A stretch of DNA of 13,388 nt. Source: Planctomycetaceae bacterium (GTDB lineage: Bacteria > Planctomycetota > Planctomycetia > Pirellulales > Pirellulaceae). The DNA lies in NCBI GenBank assembly GCA_002702965.1, contig PADE01000255.1:4921-18308 (forward strand). Reading direction: 5' to 3'. The notes under the pieces are model-generated. The model saw only the letters and a program-made list of their open reading frames with translations, was not told the DNA's origin and made no database searches. This document shows, piece after piece, positions 1-7,847 of this stretch. Within the stretch, counting starts at the first letter, position 1. Each line of letters begins with the position of its first letter. The position numbers and the translations under genes are program-made.

Positions 1-1221
1 ATAACGTTTGATCCGCTGGTTGTCATTTTCGCCCGAGTCTTCCGGTAACGAACCTCGCTGCTGCTTCATCTTGTCAGCGGTCTGCCAGGTGCGTGTGATC
101 ACTTCTCCGACGCGACCCATCGCCTGGGAATCCGAACCCATCACACTGATCGCACCCAGGTCGTGGAGAATGTCCTCCGCGGCAATCGTCTCACCGCGAA
201 TACGGCTCTCGGCAAACGCTACATCCTCTGGCAGGTTCTTGTCGAGGTGATGACAGACCATCAGCATATCGAGGTGCTCATCGATCGTGTTCACCGTGTA
301 GGGTCGTGTGGGGTTGGTCGAACTGGGCAACACGTTGGCTTCACCGCACACGCGGAGGATGTCGGGCGCATGCCCGCCACCGGCTCCTTCGGTGTGATAG
401 GTGTGGATCGTCCGACCTGCAAAGGCAGCCATCGAGGCCTCCACAAATCCCGATTCGTTAAGCGTATCGGTGTGAATGCAAACCTGGACATCGTGCGCTT
501 CGGCGACGGTCAGACAGCAGTCGATGGCAGCGGGAGTGGTTCCCCAATCCTCATGCAACTTCAGGCCGACCGCGCCTCCCGCGATCTGCTCGGTCAAGCC
601 TTCGGGCTGCGCGGAGTTTCCCTTTCCCAGAAAACCAAAGTTCAGAGGCAGATCGTCTGTCGCCTGAAGCATCATGCGAATATGGGCCGCCCCCGGCGTG
701 CAGGTCGTTGCGCAGGTCCCGGTGGCCGGGCCGGTCCCGCCGCCGAGCATGGTCGTTACCCCGCTGGCAATCGCTTCGTGTGTCTGCTGAGGGCAGATAA
801 AATGAATGTGTGTATCCAGTCCTCCGGCGGTCAGGATCAAGCCCTCACCGGCGGTCACTTCGGTCGTCGGTCCGACCACCATGCCTGGGTCGACACCCGC
901 CATCATGTCTGGGTTCCCGGCCTTGCCAATGCCGGCGATCTTACCACCCTTGATCCCCACGTCGGCTTTGAAAATGCCCGTGTGATCCACCACCAAGGCA
1001 TTCGTGATCAACAAGTCGAGCGCGTCATCCTGACCGACGCCGGTGGCCTGGCCCATCCCGTCACGGAGGACTTTTCCCCCGCCAAACTTGCACTCGTCCC
1101 CGTAATGGGTGCAATCCCGCTCGACCTCCAAAACCAGGCTGGTATCCCCCAACCTGACTTTGTCTCCTGCGGTCGGTCCGTAAATCTCGGCGTAATTGGA
1201 ACGCTTGATGCGATAAGCCAT
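1..1221 (-). CDS. ureC: Urease subunit alpha (catalytic), 3' end outside the window
   Basis: This gene encodes the nickel-dependent catalytic subunit that hydrolyses urea to ammonia and carbamate in the cytoplasm. The frame is open from the ATG at 1221 to the left edge, giving 407 codons of the roughly 570 usual for the family, so about 160 C-terminal residues lie outside. The protein starts MAYRIKRSNYAEIYGPTAGD. All active-site residues covered are present: nickel ligands His138 and His140 (HIHF), the carbamylated lysine Lys221 (GLKLHEDWG), His223, His250 and His276, flap residues Cys323 and His324 (MVCHHLD), and nickel ligand Asp364 (MGSDSQAMGR). Each is offset by +4 from the Klebsiella enzyme. 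The start lies 44 nt after the ureAB stop, and the Shine-Dalgarno sequence is weak (GAAGA). It is the last visible gene of the urt-ure operon. I see no frameshift or missing key residue, so an active enzyme is expected. Confidence 0.97.
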   Translation of the reverse strand, partial: MAYRIKRSNYAEIYGPTAGDKVRLGDTSLVLEVERDCTHYGDECKFGGGKVLRDGMGQATGVGQDDALDLLITNALVVDHTGIFKADVGIKGGKIAGIGKAGNPDMMAGVDPGMVVGPTTEVTAGEGLILTAGGLDTHIHFICPQQTHEAIASGVTTMLGGGTGPATGTCATTCTPGAAHIRMMLQATDDLPLNFGFLGKGNSAQPEGLTEQIAGGAVGLKLHEDWGTTPAAIDCCLTVAEAHDVQVCIHTDTLNESGFVEASMAAFAGRTIHTYHTEGAGGGHAPDILRVCGEANVLPSSTNPTRPYTVNTIDEHLDMLMVCHHLDKNLPEDVAFAESRIRGETIAAEDILHDLGAISVMGSDSQAMGRVGEVITRTWQTADKMKQQRGSLPEDSGENDNQRIKRY

Positions 1222-1265
1222 GATTCTTCAGTAACAGAAAAGAAAACAATGAAACCGACCGTCGA

Positions 1266-2024
1266 TCACGTCGACCGGTGCCCAAACCCGCGTTCAGAAA
1301 CGCGCGCCAGCGCCGCCTCCCTGCCCTCGTCGGTCACCGGACCATCCGCCAGGTTGTTGCCCCCCCGAATGACTCGATTTCCTGCGATCTCGACCAGCTG
1401 CACCGTCTTCGACTCACCCGGTTCGAAACGGATCGCCGTGCCGGCCGGGATGTCGAGACGTCGCCCGTACGCCAGGGCGCGATCAAACACGAGTTCTGCG
1501 TTGGTCTCCACAAAATGGTAGTGACTGCCGACCTGAACCGGACGATCTCCCAAATTGGTGATCGACAACTCGATCGCCTCACGCCCCTCGTTGAGCACCA
1601 CCTCGCCCTCAGCGACCGCGTACTGACCGGGCGCTACACTGTCTGCCGCATCGACAAAGCGATCGGCCGACGGTACGGGTAGAAAACTCCCGTACAACGC
1701 CAATTCCAAATCGCCGTCTTCCCGCACGATGGGGTGATGGACCGTGACCAGCTTCGTGCCGTCGGGAAACGTCCCCTCGACCTGGACCTCGGCCACCATT
1801 TCGGGCACCCCCGGCATGACCTGCCGTCTCCCGAGCAGGCTCCGCCCCAAGTCCATCAGTTCGGCGACCGAGCGGCCATCGCGAATAAACTCCAGGATCT
1901 GACTGGCAATCAAGCCGATCGACTCGGGATAGTTGAGGCGCACCCCTCGAGCCAATCGCTTTTGCGCCAGAAAGCCGACGTTGTGGAGTTGCAGTTTCTC
2001 CATTTCACGGGGTGTCAGGTGCAT
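1266..2024 (-). CDS. ureAB: Fused urease subunit gamma/beta
   Basis: A single 252-residue chain combines the two small structural subunits of urease, which are separate genes in most bacteria. Residues 1-100 are the gamma part (start MHLTPREMEKLQLHNVGFLA, then RLNYPESIGLIA and MPGVPEMVAEVQVEGTFPDG). About 30 linker residues follow. Residues 131-252 are the beta part (PGQYAVAEGEVVLN, VQVGSHYHFVETN, LDIPAGTAIRFEPGE, GGNNLADGPV). The chain should bind UreC to form the (gamma-beta)(alpha) unit that trimerises. Fusion of gamma and beta is known in Helicobacter UreA and a few other bacterial lineages. The ATG at 2024 follows AAGGA at a spacing of about 8 nt. It lies 70 nt after ureD and 44 nt before ureC in the same operon. 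No stop or frameshift breaks the junction, so it is a genuine fusion in this sequence. Confidence 0.96.
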   Translation of the reverse strand: MHLTPREMEKLQLHNVGFLAQKRLARGVRLNYPESIGLIASQILEFIRDGRSVAELMDLGRSLLGRRQVMPGVPEMVAEVQVEGTFPDGTKLVTVHHPIVREDGDLELALYGSFLPVPSADRFVDAADSVAPGQYAVAEGEVVLNEGREAIELSITNLGDRPVQVGSHYHFVETNAELVFDRALAYGRRLDIPAGTAIRFEPGESKTVQLVEIAGNRVIRGGNNLADGPVTDEGREAALARVSERGFGHRST

Positions 2025-2094
2025 ATCCGTGTCCTTTTCCGATCGACCGCAGCGGGCTCACGCTTTGCGCGCCCCGGGTGTTCATCCGACCAAC

Positions 2095-2919
2095 TTACCA
2101 TTTGCGAGACCAGGGCGTCTCCCCGAGCAGCGCTTCCAGGAATAATAGGCGCTGCTGGAGCGTCTGAAAAACCCCTTCGGTGGTCATCCCCGCGACCCGT
2201 AAGATCACGCCGCCCTGAATCGCGCTGACCGATTCTACCTGTCTGACGTTCCGGCGGGGAGCGTCTGCGTCACATGGTTCGAGTAGCTGACTCGCGGCTT
2301 CTGCGAAACGCGTGCCGAGGACCACCATCGTGGCCAGGCAGTGAAACCGTCCGACGCGGTACGGCGAACGCAAGGCCCCCTGCTGAGGATCCAAAACGAG
2401 GGCGTCCGCGACAATCCGGGTCCCGTCGTACTCGATCGAAAGTGCCGTCGCATAGCGCGCAAACTTCCAGCATTCATTCCGCGCCCGGCGACCACTGGTG
2501 ACCCAATCGACCAAGACCAGGTTGCCGCCAGGCTGCACTCGATACGTCTGGCGCTGCTCGTACCAGGCATCGGCGAAGCAGGTGATTGGATCGGGGGCGA
2601 CCACCAGCGTGGCTTCGCTACCCACATCCGCATCGAGCTCCTGCCGGCACTGTCGACCCTGCTTGGACCGATAGACCTTGGTCGACGCCTGGGTACCCAA
2701 CACGCACTGCGACCCCGGCTGGATCTCCACTTCCAGGGTCGTGTGGTCGCCGGCGACCAGACCGCCCCCGTAGCTGCTGGTGTAAACCCAGGCTGCCGGG
2801 CCCGGCCGGCGGGGACAGAGCAGCCGCAGTGGCGATGCAGCGCGGGCCCTCGTGACCACCGTCCGACCGCGCGACCGGGTGGTGGTCAGAAGGCCGTTAC
2901 CCGGTCGCAGCGAGGCCAT
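2095..2919 (-). CDS. ureD: Urease accessory protein UreD (UreH)
   Basis: UreD is the scaffold that binds apo-urease and, with UreF and UreG, delivers nickel to the active site. The recognisable core is GRTVVTRARAASPLRL, then SSYGGGLVAGDHTTLEVEIQ, GTQASTKVYRS, VVAPDPITCFADAWYEQ and VLVDWVTSGR, which matches the UreD/UreH family along its length. The start is uncertain. The frame is open up to a TTG at 3012, 7 nt after urtE, but the only purine-rich stretch there (GGAG) directly abuts the TTG, which is too close. The ATG at 2919 has GGGGA at a spacing of 5 nt and gives 274 residues, a usual UreD length, so I prefer it. Another ATG is at 2931. The gene lies between urtE and ureAB, so this chaperone is made with the structural subunits, apart from ureF and ureG. 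Confidence 0.9.
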   Translation of the reverse strand: MASLRPGNGLLTTTRSRGRTVVTRARAASPLRLLCPRRPGPAAWVYTSSYGGGLVAGDHTTLEVEIQPGSQCVLGTQASTKVYRSKQGRQCRQELDADVGSEATLVVAPDPITCFADAWYEQRQTYRVQPGGNLVLVDWVTSGRRARNECWKFARYATALSIEYDGTRIVADALVLDPQQGALRSPYRVGRFHCLATMVVLGTRFAEAASQLLEPCDADAPRRNVRQVESVSAIQGGVILRVAGMTTEGVFQTLQQRLLFLEALLGETPWSRKW

Positions 2920-3019
2920 CGGAATCCCCATTGAAATGGTTGAAAACCTGCCACCGACTCTTCCGCGAAAGCGCCCGCAGGGGCGCGTCGGACAGCGGCG
3001 GTCGAAACGCAACTCCGAA

Positions 3020-3742
3020 CTACACCGTCAAATGGGCTTGCACGATCTCCTTGGTCAGATCAGCTGTTTCCCCTTGGGCGACCACACGCCCCCGATCCAT
3101 TAGCACAAACTCATGCCCAAACTCACGCACAAATTCAAGATATTGTTCAACCAGCAACACGGTCAGCCCCTTCTCCTCGACCAGGTAGAGGAGCACCTCT
3201 CCGATCTGCTGGATGATATTCGGCTGGATGCCCTCGGTCGGTTCGTCGAGCAGCAACACCTGCGGATCACCCACCAGCGCACGGCCAATGGCTAACTGCT
3301 GCTGCTGCCCTCCCGACAGATCGCCCCCTTTGCGGCGCCCCATCTCTTTGAGCAGCGGGAAAATCTCGTAGATAAATTCGGGTATTTTTCGTTGGCGGTC
3401 CCGGCGGGCTTGCAGTCCAACTCGCAAATTTTCCTCGATCGTCAGCCTGGGAAAAATCTGTCGTCCCTGAGGCACCAGCCCTAACCCCGCACGGGCCCGT
3501 TGATTTGCAGACAACGACGTCAGATCGCGGCCGTCCAGCAGCACCATTCCGAACTCCGGCTTCAGCAGCCCCATCACATTTTTCATCAACGTGGTCTTAC
3601 CGACGCCATTGCGGCCCATCACACAGACGATGCGACCGCGGGGCACAGACAGGCTGACCTCGTTGAGCACGCGCACCGCACCGTACGAGAAGGACAGCTC
3701 CTCGACCGACAGCATGGTCTCGTGTGATTCTCCCGCCATCAT
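3020..3742 (-). CDS. urtE: Urea ABC transporter ATP-binding subunit UrtE
   Basis: This is one of the two cytoplasmic ATPases that drive urea import through UrtB/UrtC. With the chosen start it has 240 residues: Walker A GRNGVGKT at 43-50, Q-loop in LVPQGRQIF near 92, ABC signature LSGGQQQ from 142, Walker B VLLLDEP at 162-168, and LVEQ at the H-loop position. The Gln there in place of His is the usual state in LivF/UrtE-type ATPases. The LLLDEPTEGIQPNIIQQIG stretch is characteristic of UrtE. The frame extends further upstream to a TTG at 3817 inside urtD, but GAGGTG lies 6 nt before the ATG at 3742, which decides the start. A second ATG is immediately adjacent at 3739 and another (MLSVEEL) at 3715. 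It follows urtD by 49 nt in the operon. Confidence 0.93.
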   Translation of the reverse strand: MMAGESHETMLSVEELSFSYGAVRVLNEVSLSVPRGRIVCVMGRNGVGKTTLMKNVMGLLKPEFGMVLLDGRDLTSLSANQRARAGLGLVPQGRQIFPRLTIEENLRVGLQARRDRQRKIPEFIYEIFPLLKEMGRRKGGDLSGGQQQQLAIGRALVGDPQVLLLDEPTEGIQPNIIQQIGEVLLYLVEEKGLTVLLVEQYLEFVREFGHEFVLMDRGRVVAQGETADLTKEIVQAHLTV

Positions 3743-3791
3743 CGTTTGCACCTCGGCTCCTCCTGCGACCCGATCGCAGGCCTTCGCGTCC

Positions 3792-4586
3792 TCAACGGCC
3801 CAGGTAGGCCTCCACAACTTCCGGATTTTGCTGGACTTCTTCCATCGACCCCTCGGTCATGATCTTCCCCTCGTGCAGCACGGTCACCCCGGAATCGAGC
3901 CGGCGGACAAATTCCATGTCGTGTTCGATCACGATAATCGCATGCTGACCGCGCAGTTCAAGCAATAGGTCGGCCATCAGGTCGGTCTCCTCATCGGTCA
4001 ATCCGGCGGCCGGCTCATCCACCAGCAGCAAATCGGGCCCGGCCAGAATCAACATGCAGAGTTCCAGAGATTGACGCTGCCCGTGACTGAGAAACCGAGA
4101 CGGCACATCGCGTGACCCAGTCAAACTGACGCGCTCGAGAATCTCCAGGATGCGTTCATCTTCGGTAACATTCGTCTGTCCGCGCAACGTCTGCCAGACA
4201 TGGTGCGTCCCGGGCAATGCCAACTCCATATTCTCGTAGACGGTCAGGCTGTCAAACACGGTCGGTGTCTGGAACTTGCGGCCAATTCCCAATCGCGCCA
4301 TTTCGGAGTCCGACTGGTCCGCGAGCTTGATCCCTTTCCAGAACTTGCGGCCACGGGTCGCGGGGGTCTTGCCGCTGATCACATCGCAGAGCGTCGTCTT
4401 GCCCGCCCCATTGGGCCCGATCACCACCCGCAGTTCGTTGAAATGCAAACCGAACAGATCGATATCGAGCGCCCGAAACCCGTCGAATTCGACAACGATA
4501 TCCTCCAGGTAAATCAAATACGAGTTGAGACGATTTTCGCGGGTCAACGCGCGCGGTGACGTGACCGTGGGCTGTGTTTTGTTCAT
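3792..4586 (-). CDS. urtD: Urea ABC transporter ATP-binding subunit UrtD
   Basis: This is the second ATPase of the urea importer, 264 residues. Walker A is GPNGAGKT at 57-64, the Q-loop lies in RKFQTPTVF (Gln106), the signature is LSHGQ at 166-170, Walker B is LLLVDEP at 186-192, and the H-loop His is in IEHDMEFVRRL (His222). LSHGQ instead of LSGGQ and the LVDEPAAGLTDEET run are typical of UrtD rather than of amino-acid LivG proteins. The ATG at 4586 overlaps the urtC stop codon as ATGA, implying translational coupling, and GGAGG lies about 10 nt upstream. The first 23 or so residues before the ABC domain (MNKTQPTVTSPRALTRENRL) are polar and family-variable. All catalytic motifs look intact. 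Confidence 0.95.
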   Translation of the reverse strand: MNKTQPTVTSPRALTRENRLNSYLIYLEDIVVEFDGFRALDIDLFGLHFNELRVVIGPNGAGKTTLCDVISGKTPATRGRKFWKGIKLADQSDSEMARLGIGRKFQTPTVFDSLTVYENMELALPGTHHVWQTLRGQTNVTEDERILEILERVSLTGSRDVPSRFLSHGQRQSLELCMLILAGPDLLLVDEPAAGLTDEETDLMADLLLELRGQHAIIVIEHDMEFVRRLDSGVTVLHEGKIMTEGSMEEVQQNPEVVEAYLGR

Positions 4587-5911
4587 TGCCGGTCACCCTC
4601 CGGTCGACGGGTGCCGTATTGGTTTACGGCCGCTGAGCCTTCAGAGACAGAGACCACCGAGCGCCACAGCCCAGCCAATCCACCGGGGAGCAACCGCACC
4701 ACCACGATGAACAACGCCCCCAACACAAACGGCCAGTACGCCTGTTTCCAGACCAGATACGTATACAAGGACTCCGGCACCCAGCCCTCCAGAAACCAGA
4801 AGAACTCCTGCTGCGAAGTCAGCTTGTTCTTCAGCAGATTGACCACCAGAGCGCCCGCTACAGGCCCAGTCAAGGTACCGCGACCTCCGACCGCGACCCA
4901 AACCACGACTTCAATCGACTCCTTCACCTCCATGTTTGTCGGTGTAAAGATCTTCATCTGGGGTGCATATAGCATCCCCGCCAACCCGGCGATCATCGCC
5001 GACAAGCTGAACACAAACACCTTGAACGTATACGGCTTGTAACCGGCAAACCGCAAGCGTGTCTCGTTGTCCCGGATCGCCATCAACACGCGTCCCAGGC
5101 GCGAACCGACGATCAACCGGCAGAGCAGGTAGATTCCCACCAGCAACGCCAACGTGATCAGATACAAGGCGAATTGGGTGGTATCGTCGTACAACGGGAA
5201 ACCGCCGATCTGGTCAAAACGGGTCAAGCCGTTGGTGCCGCAGAGTTTCATGTCGTTCATACAAAACACCAGCCAGGCAGCCAGTGTGATCGCCTGTGTG
5301 AGGACCGCGAAAAAGACACCGCGAACACGACTGCGAAACACAAAAAATCCGATCACCAGCGCCACCAGGCCGGGGATCAGCAGGCCCAGCCCAACCGCCG
5401 AGGGAAGCCAGTAAAAAGGCTTCCAGAACCACGGCGTCAAAGCGTCTTCGGGAACTTCGCCGACTTTGTAGGGGTAGAGGTAATACAGGCAAGCCGGGAT
5501 ATTCCATCCCTGACTGTCGAGCCTTCCGCCCTCACCGCCGTGGTGCGCCAGGTACATTCCCATGGCGTACCCGCCGAGCGAAAAAAAGAAGGACTGGCAG
5601 AGGCAGAGCATGCCCGTATAGCCCCACAACAGATCGAGGCTGAGCGCCACCATCGCCAGCGCCAAATAGCGACCCAGCATGTTGACGGTTTCAATGCTGA
5701 TTCCGAACGCACCGTCGGTCCACACACCGATCCAGTAGAGGGCCGGAATCACCACCGCAGCCGTCAACAGAAAAGTTCCGTAGCCCCACCGCCGGATCCG
5801 TCGGCGCCATCCCCCCACCCGGCTGGGGCGCCCTCGGGGCGATGGACGGAGCGAGGGGGTGCCGTCCGCTGCCAGGAGGTCCACCTCGTCCTCTGTCAAC
5901 GGCCCTGTCAT
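4583..5911 (-). CDS. urtC: Urea ABC transporter permease UrtC
   Basis: This inner-membrane permease of the branched-chain amino acid/urea importer class pairs with UrtB. It has 442 residues, longer than the roughly 350-380 usual for UrtC. The excess lies in a polar, Arg/Pro-rich N-terminal tail of about 43 residues ahead of the first membrane segment (YGTFLLTAAVVIPALYW). Landmarks are LDLLWGYTGMLCLCQSFFFS, the cytoplasmic coupling region VLMAIRDNETRLRFAGY with FKVFVFSLSAMIAGLAGMLY, and VVWVAVGGRGTLTGPVAGA, all family hallmarks. Many hydrophobic segments alternate with short loops. The ATG at 5911 follows GAGGTG at a spacing of about 9 nt. It begins 35 nt after urtB and ends in a 4-nt overlap with urtD. 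I see no frameshift. Confidence 0.95.
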   Translation of the reverse strand: MTGPLTEDEVDLLAADGTPSLRPSPRGRPSRVGGWRRRIRRWGYGTFLLTAAVVIPALYWIGVWTDGAFGISIETVNMLGRYLALAMVALSLDLLWGYTGMLCLCQSFFFSLGGYAMGMYLAHHGGEGGRLDSQGWNIPACLYYLYPYKVGEVPEDALTPWFWKPFYWLPSAVGLGLLIPGLVALVIGFFVFRSRVRGVFFAVLTQAITLAAWLVFCMNDMKLCGTNGLTRFDQIGGFPLYDDTTQFALYLITLALLVGIYLLCRLIVGSRLGRVLMAIRDNETRLRFAGYKPYTFKVFVFSLSAMIAGLAGMLYAPQMKIFTPTNMEVKESIEVVVWVAVGGRGTLTGPVAGALVVNLLKNKLTSQQEFFWFLEGWVPESLYTYLVWKQAYWPFVLGALFIVVVRLLPGGLAGLWRSVVSVSEGSAAVNQYGTRRPEGDRQ

Positions 5912-5946
5912 CTTCGCTCACACCTCTGTTAGAACTCCGCCACCGC

Positions 5947-7644
5947 TTACACGTCGGCTAGTCTGCCCCGCGGCGGAAAGAGACCGGCGGGCTTCCACTG
6001 AATGAAGATGATCACCGCCACCAGAATCAGCACTTTGCCCCAAATCGCCTGGAACGTGGGCTCGAGAACCTTGTTGGCAATTCCCAGACCAAACCCGGCC
6101 CAAACCGCGCCAGCTAACTCGCCCACCCCACCGGTCACCACCACCAGAAACGAATCGACGATGTAGTTCTGGCCCATGTCGGGGGTCCCCCCGCCAATCA
6201 GTGTGAGCGCGCAACCGGCGACCCCCGCCAACCCGGCGCCCAGCGCGAAGGTAAATCCGTCGGCACGGCGCGTGTTCACTCCCAGACTGGCAGCCGTTTC
6301 GCGATTCTGCACCGTCGCGCGGACCAACAGTCCCTGACGCGTAAAGTTCATCAGACCGTACACCACCAGCACGCAAATCGCCGTCAGACCGAGGATAAAC
6401 AGCCGATTAAAGGGAAGACTCAGGTCCTGGATTGGTTCGGTGTTACCAACCAGCCAGGTCGGGCTGTTGACACCCACATTGTCGCCGTAGCGTACACGCA
6501 CCGCCTGGATCAAAACCAATCCGATCCCCCAGGTGGCCAACAACGTATCGAGGGGTCGGCCGTAGAGGTGACGCACCACCAGCCATTCCATCAACCAGCC
6601 GACTACCGCGGCGGCGCAAAATGCGGCTGGCAGCGCGCACAGGTAGTAGGCGTTCACCGGATGGTCGGGCAGCGAGTGCCCCATCAACTGCTGCATTTCA
6701 TAGGTCGCGTAAGCGCCGATCATCATCAGTTCACCGTGGGCCATGTTGATGACCCCCATCTGCCCAAAAATCACGGACAGTCCGAGCGCCATCAGGACCA
6801 GTACCGACCCCAGCGACAAGCCACTGAATACGTAGGCCAGCAGACGCACCTTTAGCTGGTAAGACTCGATCTGGGCCAGCGCCTCCTCGTAGACCGCCAG
6901 CGCTGCGCCCGCCGGCAGCGGCTGGGACGCATCGTCCCGCGGCGCTAGCAACTCCTTCAACAGAGCGCCTCCGCGGGCACTACACAGCGTCCCGAGGGTG
7001 CGCGCCGCCTCCCGTCGTACCTCCTCTGCAATCTTGTCGGCCGGCGCCGCCAACTGGATCAGCGACAGGCTCTCCCGCATGGCGTGTCGAATCTTCGGGT
7101 CCTGCTCCTGCTCGAGCGCCAATACGAGATCGGGAAGCGCGTCGAGCTTGCGCAGGCCTCCCATTTTGACCGCTGCCGCCAGCCGCTTTTCAGGCTCCAC
7201 AGCGAACAACTGCATCGCGCGGACCAGAATCTGGATCACGCGCCGCTCGCGGCGCCGGGGCGAAATCCCCTCGAGTTCTTTCTTGGCCACGCGCAACCGA
7301 ACCCCCTCGTGGACCAGTTCGTCGCCCGTCAGCGGGTCGGAAAGCGGTGCGATCGAATTTCCGCCAGAATCGGTCTCCAGAGCCGGGCACCACACGACCC
7401 GGTCACCGTAACGGTAAATCTGGCCCAGCTGAAAGGCCTCCAAAAACGGCAGCAGTTGGCCGTACGCCTGGCGGGACTCGGTGACTGCCTCGATGCCGCC
7501 TTGGCGGATCTCCTTGTCCGCGCTGGCGATCCGCGCGATCCGCTCCCGCAGATCGGCCTCGTCGCCCCTGGCCAGGCCCGCAAATCCACTGAACACCAGC
7601 GCACCCAACGCGACGCCGATCAGCCGTTCACACCTGGAGTCCAT
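5947..7644 (-). CDS. urtB: Urea ABC transporter permease UrtB, long form with extracytoplasmic N-terminal domain
   Basis: This inner-membrane permease of the urea importer has 565 residues in two parts. Residues 1-27 look like a signal peptide (hydrophobic LIGVALGALVFSGFAGLA, likely cleavage after ARG). Residues 28 to about 260 form a soluble helical domain with HEAT-like stretches (KMGGLRKLDALPDLVLALEQ, IRHAMRESLSLIQLA). The permease proper starts near 266 with YVFSGLSLGSVLVLMALGLS, then GQMGVINMAHGELMMIGAYA, the coupling region QNRETAASLGVNTRR, and VVVTGGVGELAGAVWAGFG. Such long UrtB proteins are known from proteobacteria. The frame continues 10 codons upstream to a TTG at 7674. I chose the ATG at 7644 because it gives the cleaner signal peptide, although its Shine-Dalgarno sequence is poor. 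It follows urtA after 203 nt, the widest gap in the operon. Confidence 0.94.
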   Translation of the reverse strand: MDSRCERLIGVALGALVFSGFAGLARGDEADLRERIARIASADKEIRQGGIEAVTESRQAYGQLLPFLEAFQLGQIYRYGDRVVWCPALETDSGGNSIAPLSDPLTGDELVHEGVRLRVAKKELEGISPRRRERRVIQILVRAMQLFAVEPEKRLAAAVKMGGLRKLDALPDLVLALEQEQDPKIRHAMRESLSLIQLAAPADKIAEEVRREAARTLGTLCSARGGALLKELLAPRDDASQPLPAGAALAVYEEALAQIESYQLKVRLLAYVFSGLSLGSVLVLMALGLSVIFGQMGVINMAHGELMMIGAYATYEMQQLMGHSLPDHPVNAYYLCALPAAFCAAAVVGWLMEWLVVRHLYGRPLDTLLATWGIGLVLIQAVRVRYGDNVGVNSPTWLVGNTEPIQDLSLPFNRLFILGLTAICVLVVYGLMNFTRQGLLVRATVQNRETAASLGVNTRRADGFTFALGAGLAGVAGCALTLIGGGTPDMGQNYIVDSFLVVVTGGVGELAGAVWAGFGLGIANKVLEPTFQAIWGKVLILVAVIIFIQWKPAGLFPPRGRLADV

Positions 7645-7736
7645 GCGCCCCGCCCGTCGCAAAATGACCGGCAAGGGGATCTCGCCGGCTCGACCGTTCT
7701 ATCCGTGTTTGGCCCAATCAGGGTGGCCGCGACGCA

Positions 7737-7766
7737 ACTGTAGTCGACGGGGCCCCGGTTTGACAA
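7737..7766 (-). promoter_or_regulatory. Possible secondary promoter ahead of urtB
   Basis: On the minus strand TTGTCA (7766-7761, five of six matches to the -35 consensus) is followed after 18 nt by TACAGT (7742-7737, four of six matches to the -10 consensus). The pair lies about 90 nt upstream of the urtB ATG, just after the hairpin that follows urtA. It could give basal expression of urtB and the urease genes when the nitrogen-regulated promoter is silent. Matches of this quality arise by chance in such a length, so this is a candidate only. Confidence 0.25.
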
Positions 7767-7771
7767 CAAGC

Positions 7772-7812
7772 GAGGGGGAGTGCCAGGCCTCGATCGACCT
7801 GCACTCCCCCTC
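7772..7812 (-). terminator. Large hairpin after urtA: attenuator or mRNA-stabilising stem-loop
   Basis: The arms GAGGGGGAGTGC (7772-7783) and GCACTCCCCCTC (7801-7812) are perfect 12-bp inverted repeats around a 17-nt loop. The loop can add three more pairs (AGG with CCT) past a one-base bulge. The hairpin begins 35 nt after the urtA stop in the direction of transcription. The following bases read GCTTGTTGTC, with no clean U-run, so it is not a textbook intrinsic terminator. In operons for binding-protein transporters, stem-loops at this place often protect the 3' end of the abundant binding-protein message and reduce downstream expression. That role fits here but is inferred. Confidence 0.6.
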
Positions 7813-7847
7813 TTCAATCCTCGCTGTGACCCCACAAACGGGATCCG

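Noticed and set aside
163..1521. Long open frame of about 450 codons on the plus strand
   Set aside because: It lies antisense to ureC and ureAB, its translation is Arg/His/Gly-rich with no family features, and the minus-strand frames match urease throughout. It is a shadow of GC-rich coding bias.
2920..3012. Longer UreD reading from the TTG at 3012
   Set aside because: The GGAG directly abuts the start codon, and the added residues are Arg-rich and atypical. I cannot fully exclude it because it would give tight spacing to urtE.
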